Shown: piece by piece, positions 8,924 to 17,781 of the stretch
Layout of the letters: each line of letters begins with the position of its first letter
Position numbering within the stretch: the first letter of the stretch is position 1
From: Nitrosomonas sp. Is35
GTDB lineage: Bacteria; Pseudomonadota; Gammaproteobacteria; Burkholderiales; Nitrosomonadaceae
Length of the DNA stretch: 64,000 nt
NCBI RefSeq assembly: GCF_033063295.1
Contig: NZ_JAWJZH010000001.1
Span: forward strand, 992,001 to 1,056,000
Reading direction: 5' to 3'
Notes under the pieces: model-generated
Seen by the model: only the letters and a program-made list of their open reading frames with translations
What the model was told of the DNA's origin: nothing
Databases searched by the model: none
Position numbers and translations under genes: made by a program

Positions 8924-9520
8924 ATGTTACAGTTTAAAAAGACGTTATTAGGTGGTATTGCACCATTACTGTTATCCATTGCACTGGCAAGTCCAGTAAT
9001 TGCTTCCGATACGCATCATCATGCACACGGAAAAGACCATAATTTTGGTGCCTTTAATAAAGATAATGTATTGCTGACGCCTAGAGGGTACCGTGAATGG
9101 GTTTTTGTCGGCGCACCGGTCACACCGAATGAATTGAACGACGGCAAAGCCGCGTTCCCTGAATTTCACAATGTATACATCGATCCAACTAGCTGGAATC
9201 ATTGGAAAAAGACCGGTGAATTCCGTGATGGAACGGTTATTGTCAAAGAACTCGTGAGCGTAGGATCAAAATCAGCACCGAGTGGAAATGGTTATTTCGC
9301 GGGAGAATTCAATGGAATCGCTGCGATGGTGAAAGACTCCAAACGTTTCCCGAACAGACCGGGTAACTGGGCATTCTTCGGTTTTGAATCATATGAAGCT
9401 AAGGAAGGCGCAATACAAGCTGATGAAGCTTGCGCAGCTTGCCATAAAGATAATGCCGCGCAAGACATGGTATTTACTCAATACTACCCCGTATTACGCG
9501 CTGCCAAGCCTAAAAAATAA
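8924..9520 (+). CDS. cyp: Cytochrome P460
   Basis: Cytochrome P460 is a periplasmic c-type haem enzyme known from ammonia oxidisers, where it can convert hydroxylamine (with nitric oxide) to nitrous oxide or otherwise handle hydroxylamine. The 198-residue precursor has a signal peptide (cleavage near residue 28), the family core beginning at TPRGYREWV (52-60), and a single haem motif CAACH at 170-174. K108 in DGTVIVKEL is the likely lysine that cross-links to the haem, the family hallmark. The residue just before the first haem cysteine is alanine (A169), where, from memory, the N. europaea enzyme has its distal-pocket glutamate. The start has AAGGG upstream and a hairpin terminator follows. 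Confidence 0.95.
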   Translation: MLQFKKTLLGGIAPLLLSIALASPVIASDTHHHAHGKDHNFGAFNKDNVLLTPRGYREWVFVGAPVTPNELNDGKAAFPEFHNVYIDPTSWNHWKKTGEFRDGTVIVKELVSVGSKSAPSGNGYFAGEFNGIAAMVKDSKRFPNRPGNWAFFGFESYEAKEGAIQADEACAACHKDNAAQDMVFTQYYPVLRAAKPKK

Positions 9521-9563
9521 TGAAGCCGATGGCGCGACATTAGCCATCACAAGCTTTTAAACG

Positions 9564-9602
9564 AGGCAATTTGATTTGTAGTGAATATGAATCAAATTGC
9601 CT
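9564..9602 (+). terminator. Rho-independent terminator after cytochrome P460
   Basis: A perfect 13-base stem (9564-9576 with 9590-9602) closes a 13-base loop and is followed by TTTTATTT. It serves the P460 gene and, being symmetric, may also serve the convergent gloB gene that ends at 9634. Confidence 0.9.
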
Positions 9603-9633
9603 TTTTATTTGAACATCGTTATGGGGTATATTT

Positions 9634-10407
9634 TTAGAAGTTATTTTTCCATTCTCGCAATACCGAGAAAACGCTGAGTGGATCCGGGAGCGGTATTGCA
9701 GCGTGCTGCTGCGCGCTTTCGATGAGTGCTTGCTGATCGCAGCGCAAGAAAGGATTCACGGCTTTTTCGAGAAATAGTGGCGTGGGAAGCGTTGGGATAT
9801 TTTGCTGGCGCAATTGTTGCGCGGTGATTTCCAGTTCGATGAGCTTCCGGTTTTCCGGATCGACTGTTCGAGCAAAACGGATATTACTGAGCGTATATTC
9901 ATGGGTGCAATAAATATGGGTATCTTCGGGTAACTGAGCGAGCTTCTGCAAGGATTGGTACATTTGCTGCGTGCTTCCTTCGAATATCCGCCCGCAGCCG
10001 CAAGAAAAGAGCGTATCGCCGCAAAACACCAGAGCAAATGGATCGGTTCCATAATAAGCGATATGGCCGCGGGTATGCCCGGGAATATCCATGACGGTAA
10101 GACGCAGCGGCAGTTGTGGCACATCGATCTGATCGTTTTCCCGGACCGGATGGGTAACTGCCGCGATGGTTTCATTGCAAGGTCCGTATACTGGCACAGT
10201 GGATAGTTTCTGTAGCTCGGCAATACCTCCGGTATGATCGCTATGATGATGGGTGATAAGAATCGCGCATAATTGCAATTTTTCCGTTTGCAAATAATCT
10301 ATAACGGGAAACGCTATACCCGGATCGATTACCACGGCATAATCCCGATTGTGAATGACCCAGATGTAATTGTCTCTAAATGCAGGTACCGGATGAATGT
10401 TCAGCAT
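9634..10407 (-). CDS. gloB: Hydroxyacylglutathione hydrolase (glyoxalase II)
   Basis: Glyoxalase II hydrolyses S-lactoylglutathione to lactate and glutathione, the second step of methylglyoxal detoxification. The 257-residue protein is a metallo-beta-lactamase-fold hydrolase with the binuclear metal motif THHHSDH (52-58), the further ligands in GHTRGH and FCGDTLFSCGCGRIFEG, and THEYTLSN (about 167-174), which binds glutathione. Length and motifs fit the bacterial enzyme. It is divergent from the methyltransferase-rnhA-dnaQ set, an arrangement conserved in many beta- and gammaproteobacteria. It also belongs to the glutathione theme of this window. Confidence 0.96.
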   Translation of the reverse strand: MLNIHPVPAFRDNYIWVIHNRDYAVVIDPGIAFPVIDYLQTEKLQLCAILITHHHSDHTGGIAELQKLSTVPVYGPCNETIAAVTHPVRENDQIDVPQLPLRLTVMDIPGHTRGHIAYYGTDPFALVFCGDTLFSCGCGRIFEGSTQQMYQSLQKLAQLPEDTHIYCTHEYTLSNIRFARTVDPENRKLIELEITAQQLRQQNIPTLPTPLFLEKAVNPFLRCDQQALIESAQQHAAIPLPDPLSVFSVLREWKNNF

Positions 10408-10490
10408 GAAATTTCCCTGTCTTACAAATGGTGAGGCTGATGCTTTGATCAGATAAGTCCAATAGTATAAATTTAAGCAGAATTTTGATT

Positions 10491-11261
10491 ATGACTGCAC
10501 AAAATGTTCAACAATGGTTCGAGTCCTCGCTTGGTCAATATCTGATCGAACATGAGCAGTGCTACTTTGATCAGGTTGTGGCGAATATTTTTGGCTACAA
10601 TGCCGTGCAAATCGGCTGGCCGCAATTTAATTTTCTGCGTTTGAATAGAATGCCTTTTCATTTTTCCGTCGGACTCGAGACTGGAGCATCCTTACGTGCC
10701 GCGCCGGGTTTTCTGCCGATTCAGAGCAACAGTGTGGATCTTGTCATTCTGCCACATGCGCTTGAGTTTAATGCCAATCCGCACCAAATTTTACGCGAAG
10801 TGCATCGAGTTTTGATACCGGAAGGTCATGTCGTGATATCCGGTTTTAATCCGTTCAGTTTATGGGGGATGTGCCATTACTTGCGGTCGACCCGGCGGGA
10901 ATTTCCCTGGAACGGTCAATTTATTGCGTTATCACGGCTTAAAGATTGGTTGAAGTTATTGGATTTTGAAATGGCTGGCGGCCGGTTATGCTGCTATACA
11001 CCACCCTTTAAGCAAGAAAAGTGGCGCAAACGGCTCAGTTTTATGGAAGCGGCAGGGGATCGCTGGTGGCCGATTTCCGGGGGAGTGTATTTTTTGCATG
11101 CGATTAAGCATATGCACGGTATGCGGATTATCAAGCCGAATTGGAAGAGCTGTCTCGATGCCCGGAAAAAAATGGTGCCGGTCGCGCAAAGAGTAAACGA
11201 AGCTTCGCTTGAAGAGAAGTCAGCGGAAAAGCTGAATCAGACTGATGAGTTACGTCGATAA
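10491..11261 (+). CDS. yafS: SAM-dependent methyltransferase (YafS-like)
   Basis: The 256-residue protein has the later part of a class I methyltransferase fold: the acidic strand in [15 protein letters not shown] (about 80-94), then [25 protein letters not shown] (about 106-130), matching Methyltransf_11 proteins. The first glycine-rich SAM loop is degenerate. Its position between gloB and rnhA is that of yafS in enteric bacteria, which supports the name. The ATG at 10491 is preferred over a TTG two codons upstream. The stop overlaps the rnhA start (TAATG), indicating coupling. The methylated substrate is not known. Confidence 0.82.
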   Translation: MTAQNVQQWFESSLGQYLIEHEQCYFDQVVANIFGYNAVQIGWPQFNFLRLNRMPFHFSVGLETGASLRAAPGFLPIQSNSVDLVILPHALEFNANPHQILREVHRVLIPEGHVVISGFNPFSLWGMCHYLRSTRREFPWNGQFIALSRLKDWLKLLDFEMAGGRLCCYTPPFKQEKWRKRLSFMEAAGDRWWPISGGVYFLHAIKHMHGMRIIKPNWKSCLDARKKMVPVAQRVNEASLEEKSAEKLNQTDELRR

Positions 11262-11725
11262 TGAGCACAGCGGATGCTAAAGTGGTTGAGATTTATACGG
11301 ATGGCGCTTGCAAAGGAAACCCGGGCGTTGGGGGATGGGGTGCTTTGCTGCGCTATGCCGGTCATGAGCGTGAGATTTTCGGCGGAGAGCAATTAACCAC
11401 CAACAATCGCATGGAATTACTCGCGGCCATACGCGCTTTGGAGTCACTCAAGCGTCCTTGCAAAGTGCACCTTCATACCGATTCGCAATACGTTCAGAAA
11501 GGCATCAGCGAATGGCTCGATGCGTGGAAAGCACGGAATTGGCGAACCGCGAACAAAAAACCCGTAAAGAATGAAGATTTATGGAGACTGTTGGACGAGT
11601 TAGCGCAACACCATGAGATTGAATGGTGTTGGGTGCGTGGGCATTCTGGGCATGTGGAGAATGAGCGCGCCGATCAACTGGCCAATCGTGGCGTGGAAAT
11701 GATAACTTCCGGAGAGGTACAATAA
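11261..11725 (+). CDS. rnhA: Ribonuclease HI
   Basis: RNase HI cuts the RNA strand of RNA-DNA hybrids and removes primers and R-loops. The 154-residue protein has all expected catalytic parts: the first aspartate in [13 protein letters not shown] (about 10-22), the glutamate in [14 protein letters not shown] (about 46-59), the aspartate in HTDSQYV (about 70-76), and the histidine/aspartate region [14 protein letters not shown] (about 123-136). Length is that of the E. coli enzyme. It shares one base with the preceding methyltransferase gene and lies 15 bases before dnaQ. Confidence 0.97.
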   Translation: MSTADAKVVEIYTDGACKGNPGVGGWGALLRYAGHEREIFGGEQLTTNNRMELLAAIRALESLKRPCKVHLHTDSQYVQKGISEWLDAWKARNWRTANKKPVKNEDLWRLLDELAQHHEIEWCWVRGHSGHVENERADQLANRGVEMITSGEVQ

Positions 11726-11740
11726 ATTCAAGGATCTGAT

Positions 11741-12478
11741 ATGCGCCAAATTGTACTGGATACCGAAACGACCGGGTTGGAGCATAAGCTCGGTCATCGT
11801 CTTGTTGAAGTAGCGGCGGTGGAGTTATGGAACAGGCAGCTTACGGGTAACCACTTTCACTATTATCTTAATCCGGATCGTGAAAGTGATGAAGGAGCGT
11901 TGCAAGTGCATGGATTAACAACGGAATTCCTTCAGGATAAGCCGAGATTCCATGACATCTCCAAGGAGTTTCTAAATTTTATCAACGATGCTGAACTGAT
12001 TATCCATAACGCACCGTTCGATGTCGGATTTCTCAATCATGAATTGAGTTTGATCAATTTAAAAACACTGGACAAGTATTGTGCTGCGATAACGGATACT
12101 TTGAAACTCGCGAAGGAATTTCATCCGGGTAAACGTAATAACCTCGATGCGCTATGCGAGCGCTATAGCATTGATAACTCAAAGCGCACGCTGCACGGTG
12201 CATTATTGGATGCGGAGCTATTGGCCGAAGTTTATCTGGCCATGACGCGCGGCCAGGAAAGTTTACTGATCGACCTGGAATATACCGAGATCGCTCAGTA
12301 CGCCGTTGAAAATCTGGATAGTTTGAATTTGAGAATTATCGAAGCAACGGCTGAGGAATTGGCGCAGCATGCGATGGTATTAGAAAAGATCGCGCACGAG
12401 AGCAACAATAAATGCCTGTGGAGAAAGCTCGAAAGCGCAAATGCCAGTGATACGGAATCAATCGGGACGAGGCATTAA
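11741..12478 (+). CDS. dnaQ: DNA polymerase III epsilon subunit (proofreading exonuclease)
   Basis: Epsilon is the 3'-5' exonuclease of the replicative polymerase. The 245-residue protein has Exo I DTETTGL (7-13), Exo II around IIHNAPFDVGFLNHEL (about 87-102) and the Exo III region HGALLDAELLAEVYL (about 151-165) with the general-base histidine. The C-terminal 60 residues would bind the alpha subunit. It is the last gene of the methyltransferase-rnhA-dnaQ run and is followed by a hairpin terminator. Confidence 0.96.
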   Translation: MRQIVLDTETTGLEHKLGHRLVEVAAVELWNRQLTGNHFHYYLNPDRESDEGALQVHGLTTEFLQDKPRFHDISKEFLNFINDAELIIHNAPFDVGFLNHELSLINLKTLDKYCAAITDTLKLAKEFHPGKRNNLDALCERYSIDNSKRTLHGALLDAELLAEVYLAMTRGQESLLIDLEYTEIAQYAVENLDSLNLRIIEATAEELAQHAMVLEKIAHESNNKCLWRKLESANASDTESIGTRH

Positions 12479-12530
12479 ATTTGATAGCTAACCTGCGGGG
12501 GGTTGTCAAAACGTTCGATTAGAGAACAGT

Positions 12531-12562
12531 AGAGTTTTGCCGGTGATGCCGGGCAAAACTCT
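12531..12562. terminator. Hairpin between convergent dnaQ and cheZ
   Basis: An 11-base perfect stem (12531-12541 with 12552-12562) with a 10-base loop lies between two convergent genes and probably terminates transcription from both sides. The A/T-rich outer part of the stem gives short T-runs on each strand. Confidence 0.75.
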
Positions 12563-12623
12563 AGTCAAATAAGTAGCGTTAAAGAGAGGTGAGAATTGCA
12601 GTGAATGATGAGGCGAGCCGCAA

Positions 12624-13385
12624 CTAGAACCCAAGACTGGCGAGTAGATCATCAACCTGATCTTGATTGCATACCACATCATTGCGTTTTTCGGGATTTG
12701 TGACCGGACCGTTCAGGAGTCCTTCATCAGCAACGATAATATTTTTCTTGGCTGGAACGTTTGCAAGTAGTAGATCTATCAGGTCTTTCTCCAAACTTTG
12801 CACCATGTTTGTAACTTTCTTGATTACTTGACCGGTAAGATCCTGAAAATCTTGCGCCATCATGATTTCCATCAGTTGCGTATTGGTGGCGCTAGTTTGT
12901 TCCGGAATTTTATCAAGATATTGCAGCGTATCAATTAGCAATAATTTAAATTTTTCCGTATCTGGGTTGGTTTGATGAGTTTCGAACGCTTGTTTCCATT
13001 GTTCAGATAAATGTATAGCATCGGCGGAAATTTTCTCTTGAATTGGCATGGCAATTTCAGTTGCATTCAGTGTCCGTTCCGCTGCTTGCTCGGTTTTGGT
13101 CGCTATATAGGATAATTTATCTTGCGCTTCGGGTACTTCGGATGCAATTGCCTGAAGGCGCTTGTCGTATCCCAGTTCACGCAGACTATCGTGTAAGTTT
13201 CTGGTTAATTGTCCAATCTGATCAATCACTTTTTTATTAGTAGTCATTGATTCGCTGACTTCCATATTTTGAGCCATTTCATCTGGCGGTGTATCGGCTA
13301 ATTTGATGGATTTATTGGGTTTGCTGCTGACTGTTTCTTGGGAAGCATCTTCCGTTTTAGCTTTCATAAGACGTTTTGTATTCAT
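12624..13385 (-). CDS. cheZ: Chemotaxis phosphatase CheZ
   Basis: CheZ removes phosphate from CheY-P and so ends the motor-switching signal. The 253-residue protein is mostly helical. It contains the CheZ active-site helix MMAQDFQDLTGQVIKKV (about 167-183), where the glutamine after DLTG acts in catalysis, and a C-terminal CheY-binding tail QDQVDDLLASLGF. Residues 1-45 are a low-complexity lead. The gene is 33 bases downstream of cheY on the same strand. No other chemotaxis genes are in the window, so this is an isolated pair or the end of a larger cluster that has been split. Confidence 0.93.
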   Translation of the reverse strand: MNTKRLMKAKTEDASQETVSSKPNKSIKLADTPPDEMAQNMEVSESMTTNKKVIDQIGQLTRNLHDSLRELGYDKRLQAIASEVPEAQDKLSYIATKTEQAAERTLNATEIAMPIQEKISADAIHLSEQWKQAFETHQTNPDTEKFKLLLIDTLQYLDKIPEQTSATNTQLMEIMMAQDFQDLTGQVIKKVTNMVQSLEKDLIDLLLANVPAKKNIIVADEGLLNGPVTNPEKRNDVVCNQDQVDDLLASLGF

Positions 13386-13418
13386 TTTGAACTCATCGGT
13401 TTGTTATGAAAAGAAATT

Positions 13419-13826
13419 CTATGCTTTTACAGCTATTTTGGCTTCCATGTTCTGGAATATCTTATTCAATTTTTCTTCCAGTACAGCAGCAGTGAAAGGT
13501 TTCACAATATAACCGCTCGCTCCCGCTTGGGCTGCAGCAACGATATTTTCTTTTTTCGCTTCAGCGGTGACCATGAGTACAGGGATATTTTTTAATGCTT
13601 CATTGGCACGTACATTCTGAAGCATGGTTAACCCATCCATATTGGGCATGTTCCAATCGGATACAATAAAATCAAAATTGCCATCTTGTAGCTTGCGTAA
13701 AGCTACCGCACCATCTTCAGCCTCATCGACATTGACAAATCCTAGTTCTTTTAAAAGATTGCGAACGATTCTACGCATGGTAGAAAAATCATCCACTACT
13801 AAGAATTTTAAATTTTTGTCAGGCAT
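13419..13826 (-). CDS. cheY: Chemotaxis response regulator CheY
   Basis: CheY is a single receiver domain that, when phosphorylated, binds the flagellar switch. The 135-residue protein has the acidic pair in [18 protein letters not shown], the phosphorylated aspartate in [14 protein letters not shown] (about residue 64), the threonine in PVLMVTAEA, and the lysine in [16 protein letters not shown]. These match the chemotaxis CheY group closely. An upstream in-frame start at 13946 would add 40 unrelated residues; GGAGAAG just before ATG 13826 supports the shorter form. It is followed directly by cheZ. Confidence 0.95.
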   Translation of the reverse strand: MPDKNLKFLVVDDFSTMRRIVRNLLKELGFVNVDEAEDGAVALRKLQDGNFDFIVSDWNMPNMDGLTMLQNVRANEALKNIPVLMVTAEAKKENIVAAAQAGASGYIVKPFTAAVLEEKLNKIFQNMEAKIAVKA

Positions 13827-14113
13827 TCTCTTCTCCGTAAATAACAATATTTTATGTACTACCAGAATTGCTTTGATTTTTAACCAGCTCATCAGCTCTT
13901 GCTGCATGATTTTCACTTCGCCGTTGTTTTTACGACAGTCAAGCATGAAAGTTTAGAATAAATCTGAAAATTCCTATGAGCGGTGCAGAATGTAGCGCTA
14001 AGTTTGCTTTGAAGCTGCTGAGCCGTACAAGGTTAATAGTATTACGGGAGATTGATGGAAGATGTTGAGTGAGAGAAAGTAAGTTTCGCTTGAATAACCG
14101 GATTACACGGAAT

Positions 14114-15103
14114 CTAGCGGCAGTAATCGTTTTCTTTGAACCATTTGACCGCATCCCTAAGCGCTTCAACAGCGGGGCGGTGTTGATAACCCAATTCCCG
14201 ATTTGCTTTTACGCTGGAGAAAAACATTAATTTCTTGGCCATGTGAATGCTGTCGAGTGTGGCACGAGGCTCCGTGCGTGTGAAGAGTGCGATCTTTTCC
14301 ATACACCACGCCATCGGGAGCATGACATTGATGGGTATGTTGACGCGCTTTTTGCGTGTTCCGTTAATTTCGTCGATGAGTTGCAGAATTTGCAGCAGCA
14401 ACATGTTATCACCGCCCAGAATATAGCGTTCTCCAGCCTTTCCGCGCTGAAATGCCAGTAAATGGCCTTGCGCGATGTCGTCGACATGCGCAATATTCAA
14501 ACCGGTATTGACGTACGCCGGCATGCGTCCCATTAAGGTATCCAGCACGATGCGTCCGGTCGGTGTGGGGCGCACGTCTCCAGGGCCGATCGGCGTGGAA
14601 GGATTAACGATGATTAATGGTAAGTGATATTCATCAACGAGTTGTTGTACCAATTTTTCAGCTTGGTATTTGGAACGCTTATAGTGACCTTTAATGCCCG
14701 CAAAATTGGCGGGCGTTTCCTCAGTGGCGGGTGAACCATCGGTGTTTAACCCGAGTGTTGCCACACTGCTGGTATAAACCATGCGTTGAATGCCTCCCTC
14801 ATGGGCAGCTAGAATCAGCGCACGCGTACCGGTCACGTTAATTTCATGCATGATCGCGGGATCCGGAACCCACAGCCGATAGTCGGCAGCAACATGAAAC
14901 AGATTATCGCAACCCCGGACGGCGCGTTTGAGCGATTCATGATCGCGCAAGTCGCCTTCGGCAATTTCAACAGGGAAATTTTTCAGATTTCTCCGGTCGC
15001 TATTCGGTCTTACTAGAGCACGGACTTCATGCCCGGCCGCAAGCAGGCACCGCATCACCGCGGAGCCAAGAAATCCTGTTGCGCCTGTGACTAATGACTT
15101 CAT
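14114..15103 (-). CDS. hpnA: Hopanoid-associated sugar epimerase
   Basis: The 329-residue protein is an extended SDR/NAD-dependent epimerase with the cofactor loop TGATGFLG (6-13) and active-site YKRSK (about 140-144), the tyrosine and lysine being catalytic. The overall pattern (NLFHVAADYRLWVPDP, NPSTPIGPGDVRPTPTG) is that of HpnA, found in hopanoid gene clusters and thought to act on hopanoid side-chain sugars. The gene lies 77 bases downstream of the squalene synthase gene on the same strand, which supports the hopanoid assignment. No squalene-hopene cyclase is in the window. Confidence 0.92.
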   Translation of the reverse strand: MKSLVTGATGFLGSAVMRCLLAAGHEVRALVRPNSDRRNLKNFPVEIAEGDLRDHESLKRAVRGCDNLFHVAADYRLWVPDPAIMHEINVTGTRALILAAHEGGIQRMVYTSSVATLGLNTDGSPATEETPANFAGIKGHYKRSKYQAEKLVQQLVDEYHLPLIIVNPSTPIGPGDVRPTPTGRIVLDTLMGRMPAYVNTGLNIAHVDDIAQGHLLAFQRGKAGERYILGGDNMLLLQILQLIDEINGTRKKRVNIPINVMLPMAWCMEKIALFTRTEPRATLDSIHMAKKLMFFSSVKANRELGYQHRPAVEALRDAVKWFKENDYCR

Positions 15104-15180
15104 GATTTTTTGAAAGCGAACCTGTATTCCGGCCTGGCTGGTATTGAAGAGTATCCGGAACCTAAGACGGTAGCGATCAT

Positions 15181-16239
15181 TTACCGGATTTCCGGTAGTG
15201 CTTCATTATTCAAAGCAGCCACCGGCAAGTTCCGGGATGTCAGCTTGAACAATAATTCCAGGATCCAGTCATGACTGGCAAATAAACTGGTCGTTACAAT
15301 GGTGGCTTTGACACTGCGGCGGCTGATTTTAACTTGAGCTCCTTCCGAAAAATCCCGGTGTTGATTGATTTTATTTAATGTCAGGATGGCCATACCAATG
15401 GCCCATAAGCAGAACCTGCGGATTCCTTTTTCTTTTTGGGGGATCAAGCTGGTATAGGTCAGCGCATTTTGTAAATGACCTTTGGCGACTGCCAATAGCT
15501 CCGCTAATCCGGCTTGAAATTTCTCATCGGATATTCCAGGCCGCAAGTCGCGCAGATTGAATCCGTTTTTAAGAAAAATATCCTGCGGCAGCCAGCAAGC
15601 GCCTCGCTTACGGTCATCCCAAATATCCTTGAGAATGTTCGTCATTTGCAATCCCTGGCCGAACGATACGGAAAGCTTCATCAAAACGGGTTTATGGCGA
15701 TTGATTTCTTCCGAATAATCGCAGAATAATTCGGTTAACATTTCACCGACAACACCGGCCACGTAATAGCAATATTCATTCATTGCCGCCAGATCTTTCA
15801 ATCCATCCAGCGATTCCGTTTCCTGATAATCCGCCATCCCCTTGGCCATGATTCGCACGCAACGCTCCAGCGCTCTGCGTTGTGTCGGGTTAAAGCTGTG
15901 TGTGACGCGAATGACCGCCGGGGTGTTTTTGATTAAATCATGCTCCGCCGGAATGGTATGGGCGGAAAGCAGCGGGTAGAGCTGGTGCGCGAATTCCTCG
16001 GCTGAAGCATTGCCGCACACGACCTCGGCAAACATGTCCGATAATTCCCGGGTCTGTTCGTTGGTCAATGCGCTATCGTCTTCAATCGTATCGGTAATGC
16101 GGCAAAGCAGATACGCATTGCCGATCACGCGGCGCAACGTCTCGGGTAATTGCGGGATAGTCAGCGCAAAAGTGCGTGAAACACCTTGCAGGATATGGTC
16201 TTGATACTGCGCATCATCGATACTGGGTTGGCTTGTCAT
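15181..16239 (-). CDS. Squalene synthase, eukaryote-like type
   Basis: The 352-residue protein belongs to the squalene/phytoene synthase family. It has the first aspartate-rich motif as DTIEDD (about 50-55) preceded by LLCRI, and the second as NILKDIWDDRKRG (about 200-212), with SRTFALTI near residue 21. DTIEDD and the single-gene arrangement resemble eukaryotic farnesyl-diphosphate farnesyltransferase rather than the HpnC/HpnD pair. The likely reaction is two farnesyl diphosphates plus NADPH to squalene, the hopanoid precursor. A hydrophobic stretch near residue 275 may touch the membrane. hpnA follows directly; lysA lies upstream on the same strand. Confidence 0.88.
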   Translation of the reverse strand: MTSQPSIDDAQYQDHILQGVSRTFALTIPQLPETLRRVIGNAYLLCRITDTIEDDSALTNEQTRELSDMFAEVVCGNASAEEFAHQLYPLLSAHTIPAEHDLIKNTPAVIRVTHSFNPTQRRALERCVRIMAKGMADYQETESLDGLKDLAAMNEYCYYVAGVVGEMLTELFCDYSEEINRHKPVLMKLSVSFGQGLQMTNILKDIWDDRKRGACWLPQDIFLKNGFNLRDLRPGISDEKFQAGLAELLAVAKGHLQNALTYTSLIPQKEKGIRRFCLWAIGMAILTLNKINQHRDFSEGAQVKISRRSVKATIVTTSLFASHDWILELLFKLTSRNLPVAALNNEALPEIR

Positions 16240-16306
16240 TACGGATTTGTCATAAAACGATACGGCATGTTACTACAATTGAACGTATCTCCAAATGTTC
16301 TGTCAT

Positions 16307-17563
16307 TTATTGCGGCAGTACGCGCTCAGCAGCCATTAATTGATCGATCGTCTCACGTTGCCGGATGATGTGGATTTGATCCTGATCGACCATGATTTCG
16401 GCGGCGCGCGGCCGGGTGTTGTAATTTGAGCTCATGCTCATGCCATAGGCGCCGGCGGACATCACGGCCAGCAAATCGCCATCCTTCAGACTGAGTTTAC
16501 GGTCATGACCGAGAAAATCGCCGGTTTCGCAAACCGGGCCGACCACTTGGTAGTTTCTGGCTTCGCCTGCATTTTGATGCACGGGCAGGATCGCATGATA
16601 AGCATCGTACAAGGCTGGTCGCATCAGGTCGTTCATGGCGGCATCGACAATGGCGAAATCACGCGCCGAAGTGTGTTTAAGGTATTCAACCCGCGTCAGT
16701 AAAATACCGGAATTACCCACCAATGAACGGCCCGGTTCGATTAACAAGCGTTGTTTGACTGTCCGGGTACCGGCGCATAGCGCGGAAACATAGTCTTTGA
16801 TGCTTGGCGGTGTTTCATCGGTGTAGCGGATGCCCAAGCCGCCGCCCAAATCCAGGTGCTCAATGGAAAGACCTTGCGATTGTAAGGTTTCGAGTAAATT
16901 GAGCATCTTATGGCCGGCTTGCTGGAACGGTTCAAGCTCGGTGAGCTGGGAACCGATGTGACAATCCAAGCCAGTAAACCGGATATGCGGATATTGCTGT
17001 GCCGATTGATAAATCCGTCCAGCCTCGCTGGCGGGAACGCCAAACTTATTTTCCTTAAGGCCGGTTGAGATATAAGGGTGCGTCTTGGCATCCACATCCG
17101 GGTTGACGCGTAGGCTGACGGGCGCAATCTTGCCCATGTCTTTGGCGATCTGGTTCAACACAATTAACTCAGCTTCGGATTCCACATTGAAACAGAGAAT
17201 GTTGGCATCCAACGCCATGCGCATTTCATCAACATGTTTCCCAACACCGGAAAACACGGTTTTGCCCGGATCGCCGCCCGCTTTGATGACACGCTGTAAT
17301 TCTCCACTCGATACGATATCGAAGCCGCTGCCGAGCCGTGCGAAAAGGTTGAGGATGGCGATATTCGAATTGGCTTTTACCGCGTAACAAATCAGATGGC
17401 TCCGGTCCGCAAATGCCGCATCGAATGCCTGATAGGCTTTGGTTAAAGCGGCGCGCGAGTAGACATAACAAGGTGTGCCGAATTCCCGGGCAATCTGCTT
17501 AAGCGGAACCGATTCTACAAAAAGCTCATTGTTGCGGTAATCGAATTCAGGAAAACCGCTCAT
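16307..17563 (-). CDS. lysA: Diaminopimelate decarboxylase
   Basis: LysA makes lysine from meso-diaminopimelate with pyridoxal phosphate. The 418-residue protein has the PLP lysine in ICYAVKANSN (about 58-67), the glycine-rich phosphate site in LDLGGGLGIRY (about 232-242), EPGRSLVGNSG (about 276-286), and the active-site cysteine region GPVCETGDFLG (about 341-351). It is a fold III decarboxylase of standard length. Its start codon overlaps the stop of lptM in ATGA, the same lptM-lysA order as in many proteobacteria. Confidence 0.96.
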   Translation of the reverse strand: MSGFPEFDYRNNELFVESVPLKQIAREFGTPCYVYSRAALTKAYQAFDAAFADRSHLICYAVKANSNIAILNLFARLGSGFDIVSSGELQRVIKAGGDPGKTVFSGVGKHVDEMRMALDANILCFNVESEAELIVLNQIAKDMGKIAPVSLRVNPDVDAKTHPYISTGLKENKFGVPASEAGRIYQSAQQYPHIRFTGLDCHIGSQLTELEPFQQAGHKMLNLLETLQSQGLSIEHLDLGGGLGIRYTDETPPSIKDYVSALCAGTRTVKQRLLIEPGRSLVGNSGILLTRVEYLKHTSARDFAIVDAAMNDLMRPALYDAYHAILPVHQNAGEARNYQVVGPVCETGDFLGHDRKLSLKDGDLLAVMSAGAYGMSMSSNYNTRPRAAEIMVDQDQIHIIRQRETIDQLMAAERVLPQ

Positions 17564-17688
17564 TTTTTCTCTACTTGATCAGATGACGCGGTGCTGGCTT
17601 CCTCAACCTTGGGAAGGTAGAGCGGCCCCTTCAGACCACAAGCGCTGAGTAAGTAAGCGGAGAGCAGCAGGGCTGGAATTAAACGCAT
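17560..17688 (-). CDS. lptM: LPS assembly small lipoprotein LptM (YifL-like)
   Basis: Reading the minus strand from ATG 17686-17688 gives a 42-residue lipoprotein: a short hydrophobic signal, the lipobox LSAC with the acylated cysteine at residue 17, then GLKGPLYLP, which is the signature of the LptM/YifL family. In E. coli this lipoprotein binds the LptD/E translocon and helps its oxidative maturation. The stop overlaps the lysA start by four bases. The small size explains why it is easy to miss. Confidence 0.9.
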   Translation of the reverse strand: MRLIPALLLSAYLLSACGLKGPLYLPKVEEASTASSDQVEKK

Positions 17689-17781
17689 GCAAAACCTCTG
17701 GAACAATAATGACGGGATACTAACATAAGAGAATGATAAATTAACCCAACTTGAGATTAATTTTGACTGCCCAAGCCGGGA

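Noticed and set aside
13827..13946. N-terminal 40-residue extension of CheY
   Set aside because: The added residues do not match CheY, and GGAGAAG lies just before the ATG at 13826.
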